Shown here: one piece after another, positions 4,384 to 5,444 of the stretch
How positions within the stretch are numbered: the first letter of the stretch is position 1
Layout of the letters: each line of letters opens with the position of its first letter
Assembly: GCA_002391555.1 (NCBI GenBank)
Contig: DGFG01000148.1
Location: forward strand, 1-5,444
Direction of reading: 5' to 3'
DNA: 5,444 bases
Source of the DNA: Firmicutes bacterium UBA3906
Lineage (GTDB): Bacteria > Bacillota > Clostridia > Caldicoprobacterales > DTU083
Translations under genes and position numbers: made by a program
Notes under the pieces: model-generated
Databases searched by the model: none
What the model was told of the DNA's origin: nothing
What the model saw: only the letters and a program-made list of their open reading frames with translations

Positions 4384-5444
4384 ATGAGCGTATTTCAAGA
4401 AGAGGAATATAGTAAAAAAGTCGACTTTACCCTATGGAAGCAGCTACTTGCCTATGCAAAGCCCTACAAGGGCCAGCTTGCCTTTCTAGTCTTTGTAAAT
4501 GTGCTAGCTGGGGTTATAGATGTTTTGTTTCCCATGATGAACCGCTATGCCATTGACAATTTCATTGTAAAAGGGACCCTAGAAGGGATTGGCAAGTATC
4601 TAGCCCTATATGGCCTACTGATAGTAGTCCAGGTTTTAAATGTCTGGTTCCTTATCTCTGTAGCAGGCAAGGTAGAGGTTTTTATGGTCTATGACATTAG
4701 GAAGGCAGGCTTTAAGCACCTACAAAAGCTTTCCTTTTCCTACTATGACAAGACTCCTGTAGGCTGGATTATGGCCAGGATGACCTCTGATGCCCAAAGG
4801 CTAGGGGAGACAATATCCTGGAGCCTGGTTGACCTGTCCTGGGGCTTTAGTATGATGGTAGGTATTATCATAGTAATGCTGTCACTAAACCTAAGACTTG
4901 CCCTAATAGCCCTGGCAGTAGTACCCCTACTGCTAGTAATAAGCCTATATTTTCAAAAGAAGATCCTAGGTGGCTATAGGGCTGTTAGAAAGACCAACTC
5001 AAGGATAACTGGCGCCTTTAATGAGGGCATTATGGGGGCAAAGACCACCAAAACCCTGGTAAGGGAGGAGGAAAACCTAAAGGAGTTTAAGCAGCTAACA
5101 GGGTCAATGAAGGCCCAATCCATCAAGGTGGCCATAGTGTCATCAATCTTTATGCCTATTGTTACAACCCTAGGCGGTATTGGCCTGGCCCTAGTGCTTT
5201 GGCAGGGCGGGGAGGGGCTTTTGGCTAATAGCCCCCTTGTGGGAGTAATTAGCTTAGGCACCCTATATGCCTTTATCTCCTACACCCTACAGTTTTTTGA
5301 GCCCATAGGCCAGATAGCCAGGATCTTTGCCGAGCTACAATCGGCCCAGGCTTCAGCAGAGAGGGTATTTTCCATGATAAACACCCCGCTTGAGATAGTG
5401 GACTGTGATGAGGTAAGGGAAAAATATGGGGACTCCTTTAGCCC
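4384..5444 (+). CDS. ABC exporter half-transporter, partner subunit (BmrD-like), 3'-truncated by the window
   Basis: The frame is open from ATG 4384 to the window end: 353 codons plus 2 nt with no stop. The protein begins MSVFQEEEYSKKVDF and has six hydrophobic segments near residues 31-51, 71-93, 150-168, 171-189, 250-272 and 287-307. The conserved cytoplasmic loop sequences of exporter TMDs are present: YDKTPVGWIMARMTSDAQRL (121-140) and FNEGIMGAKTTKTLVREE (212-229). The TMD-to-NBD linker is reached at QASAERVFSMIN (322-333). The ATPase domain lies beyond the window, so its catalytic Glu and signature motif cannot be checked. Adjacency to a subunit lacking the catalytic Glu makes this the expected hydrolysis-competent partner. 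Together they should form an inner-membrane heterodimeric multidrug-type exporter. That it is an ABC exporter TMD is secure; a BmrD-like role is inferred. Confidence 0.9.
   Translation, partial: MSVFQEEEYSKKVDFTLWKQLLAYAKPYKGQLAFLVFVNVLAGVIDVLFPMMNRYAIDNFIVKGTLEGIGKYLALYGLLIVVQVLNVWFLISVAGKVEVFMVYDIRKAGFKHLQKLSFSYYDKTPVGWIMARMTSDAQRLGETISWSLVDLSWGFSMMVGIIIVMLSLNLRLALIALAVVPLLLVISLYFQKKILGGYRAVRKTNSRITGAFNEGIMGAKTTKTLVREEENLKEFKQLTGSMKAQSIKVAIVSSIFMPIVTTLGGIGLALVLWQGGEGLLANSPLVGVISLGTLYAFISYTLQFFEPIGQIARIFAELQSAQASAERVFSMINTPLEIVDCDEVREKYGDSFS

Noticed and set aside
4974..5261. 95-codon minus-strand open frame under the second ABC gene
   Set aside because: It is antisense to the transmembrane domain of the partner exporter, with no independent start signal or recognisable motif.

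Overview
The window looks like low-to-moderate-GC Firmicutes DNA, most likely from the Clostridia. This rests on strong AGGAGG-type ribosome binding sites, compact U-tailed terminators, a TTG start, and heavy use of AGG (Arg), ATA (Ile) and CTA (Leu) codons. No species can be named from the sequence alone, and all comparisons below were made by eye.

Layout. (1) Positions 1-210 (+) are the C-terminal end of a mechanosensitive channel of the MscS superfamily, YbdG-like branch, whose body lies before the window. (2) A shared bidirectional terminator at 228-258 separates it from a convergent, complete class I PLP aminotransferase of the AlaA/AlaT type (274-1518, -). That gene has its own RBS and a good promoter just upstream. 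(3) About 1 kb (1519-2550) contains no gene I recognise. Its half nearest the aminotransferase holds the aminotransferase promoter and little else. The other half is a dense leader-like stretch on the + strand. It has a sigma-A-type promoter (1958-1986), an excellent RBS with a 67-codon GTG-start ORF of unknown family (2048-2251), and two near-identical intrinsic terminators (2281-2320 and 2386-2420). A 12-bp palindrome lies between the terminators and an imperfect direct repeat follows them. (4) Two adjacent half-transporter genes of the ABC exporter type follow, 21 bp apart: a complete 603-aa protein (2551-4362, +) and a second one (4384 onward, +) that runs off the window end.

How the parts may work together. 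The first ABC protein has Asp in place of the catalytic Glu after Walker B. This is the mark of the degenerate-site subunit of a heterodimeric exporter of the BmrC/LmrC/TM287 kind, and the second gene is its natural partner. An exporter pair placed behind a promoter, a short ORF and two U-tailed terminators resembles the known leader-ORF/attenuator control of Bacillus bmrB-bmrCD and other antibiotic-responsive attenuators. The most interesting signal is that the 3' arm of the first terminator is perfectly complementary over 8 nt to the 5' arm of the second. Read-through of the first could therefore disarm the second. This regulatory reading is inference; the hairpins, promoter and ORF are directly visible.
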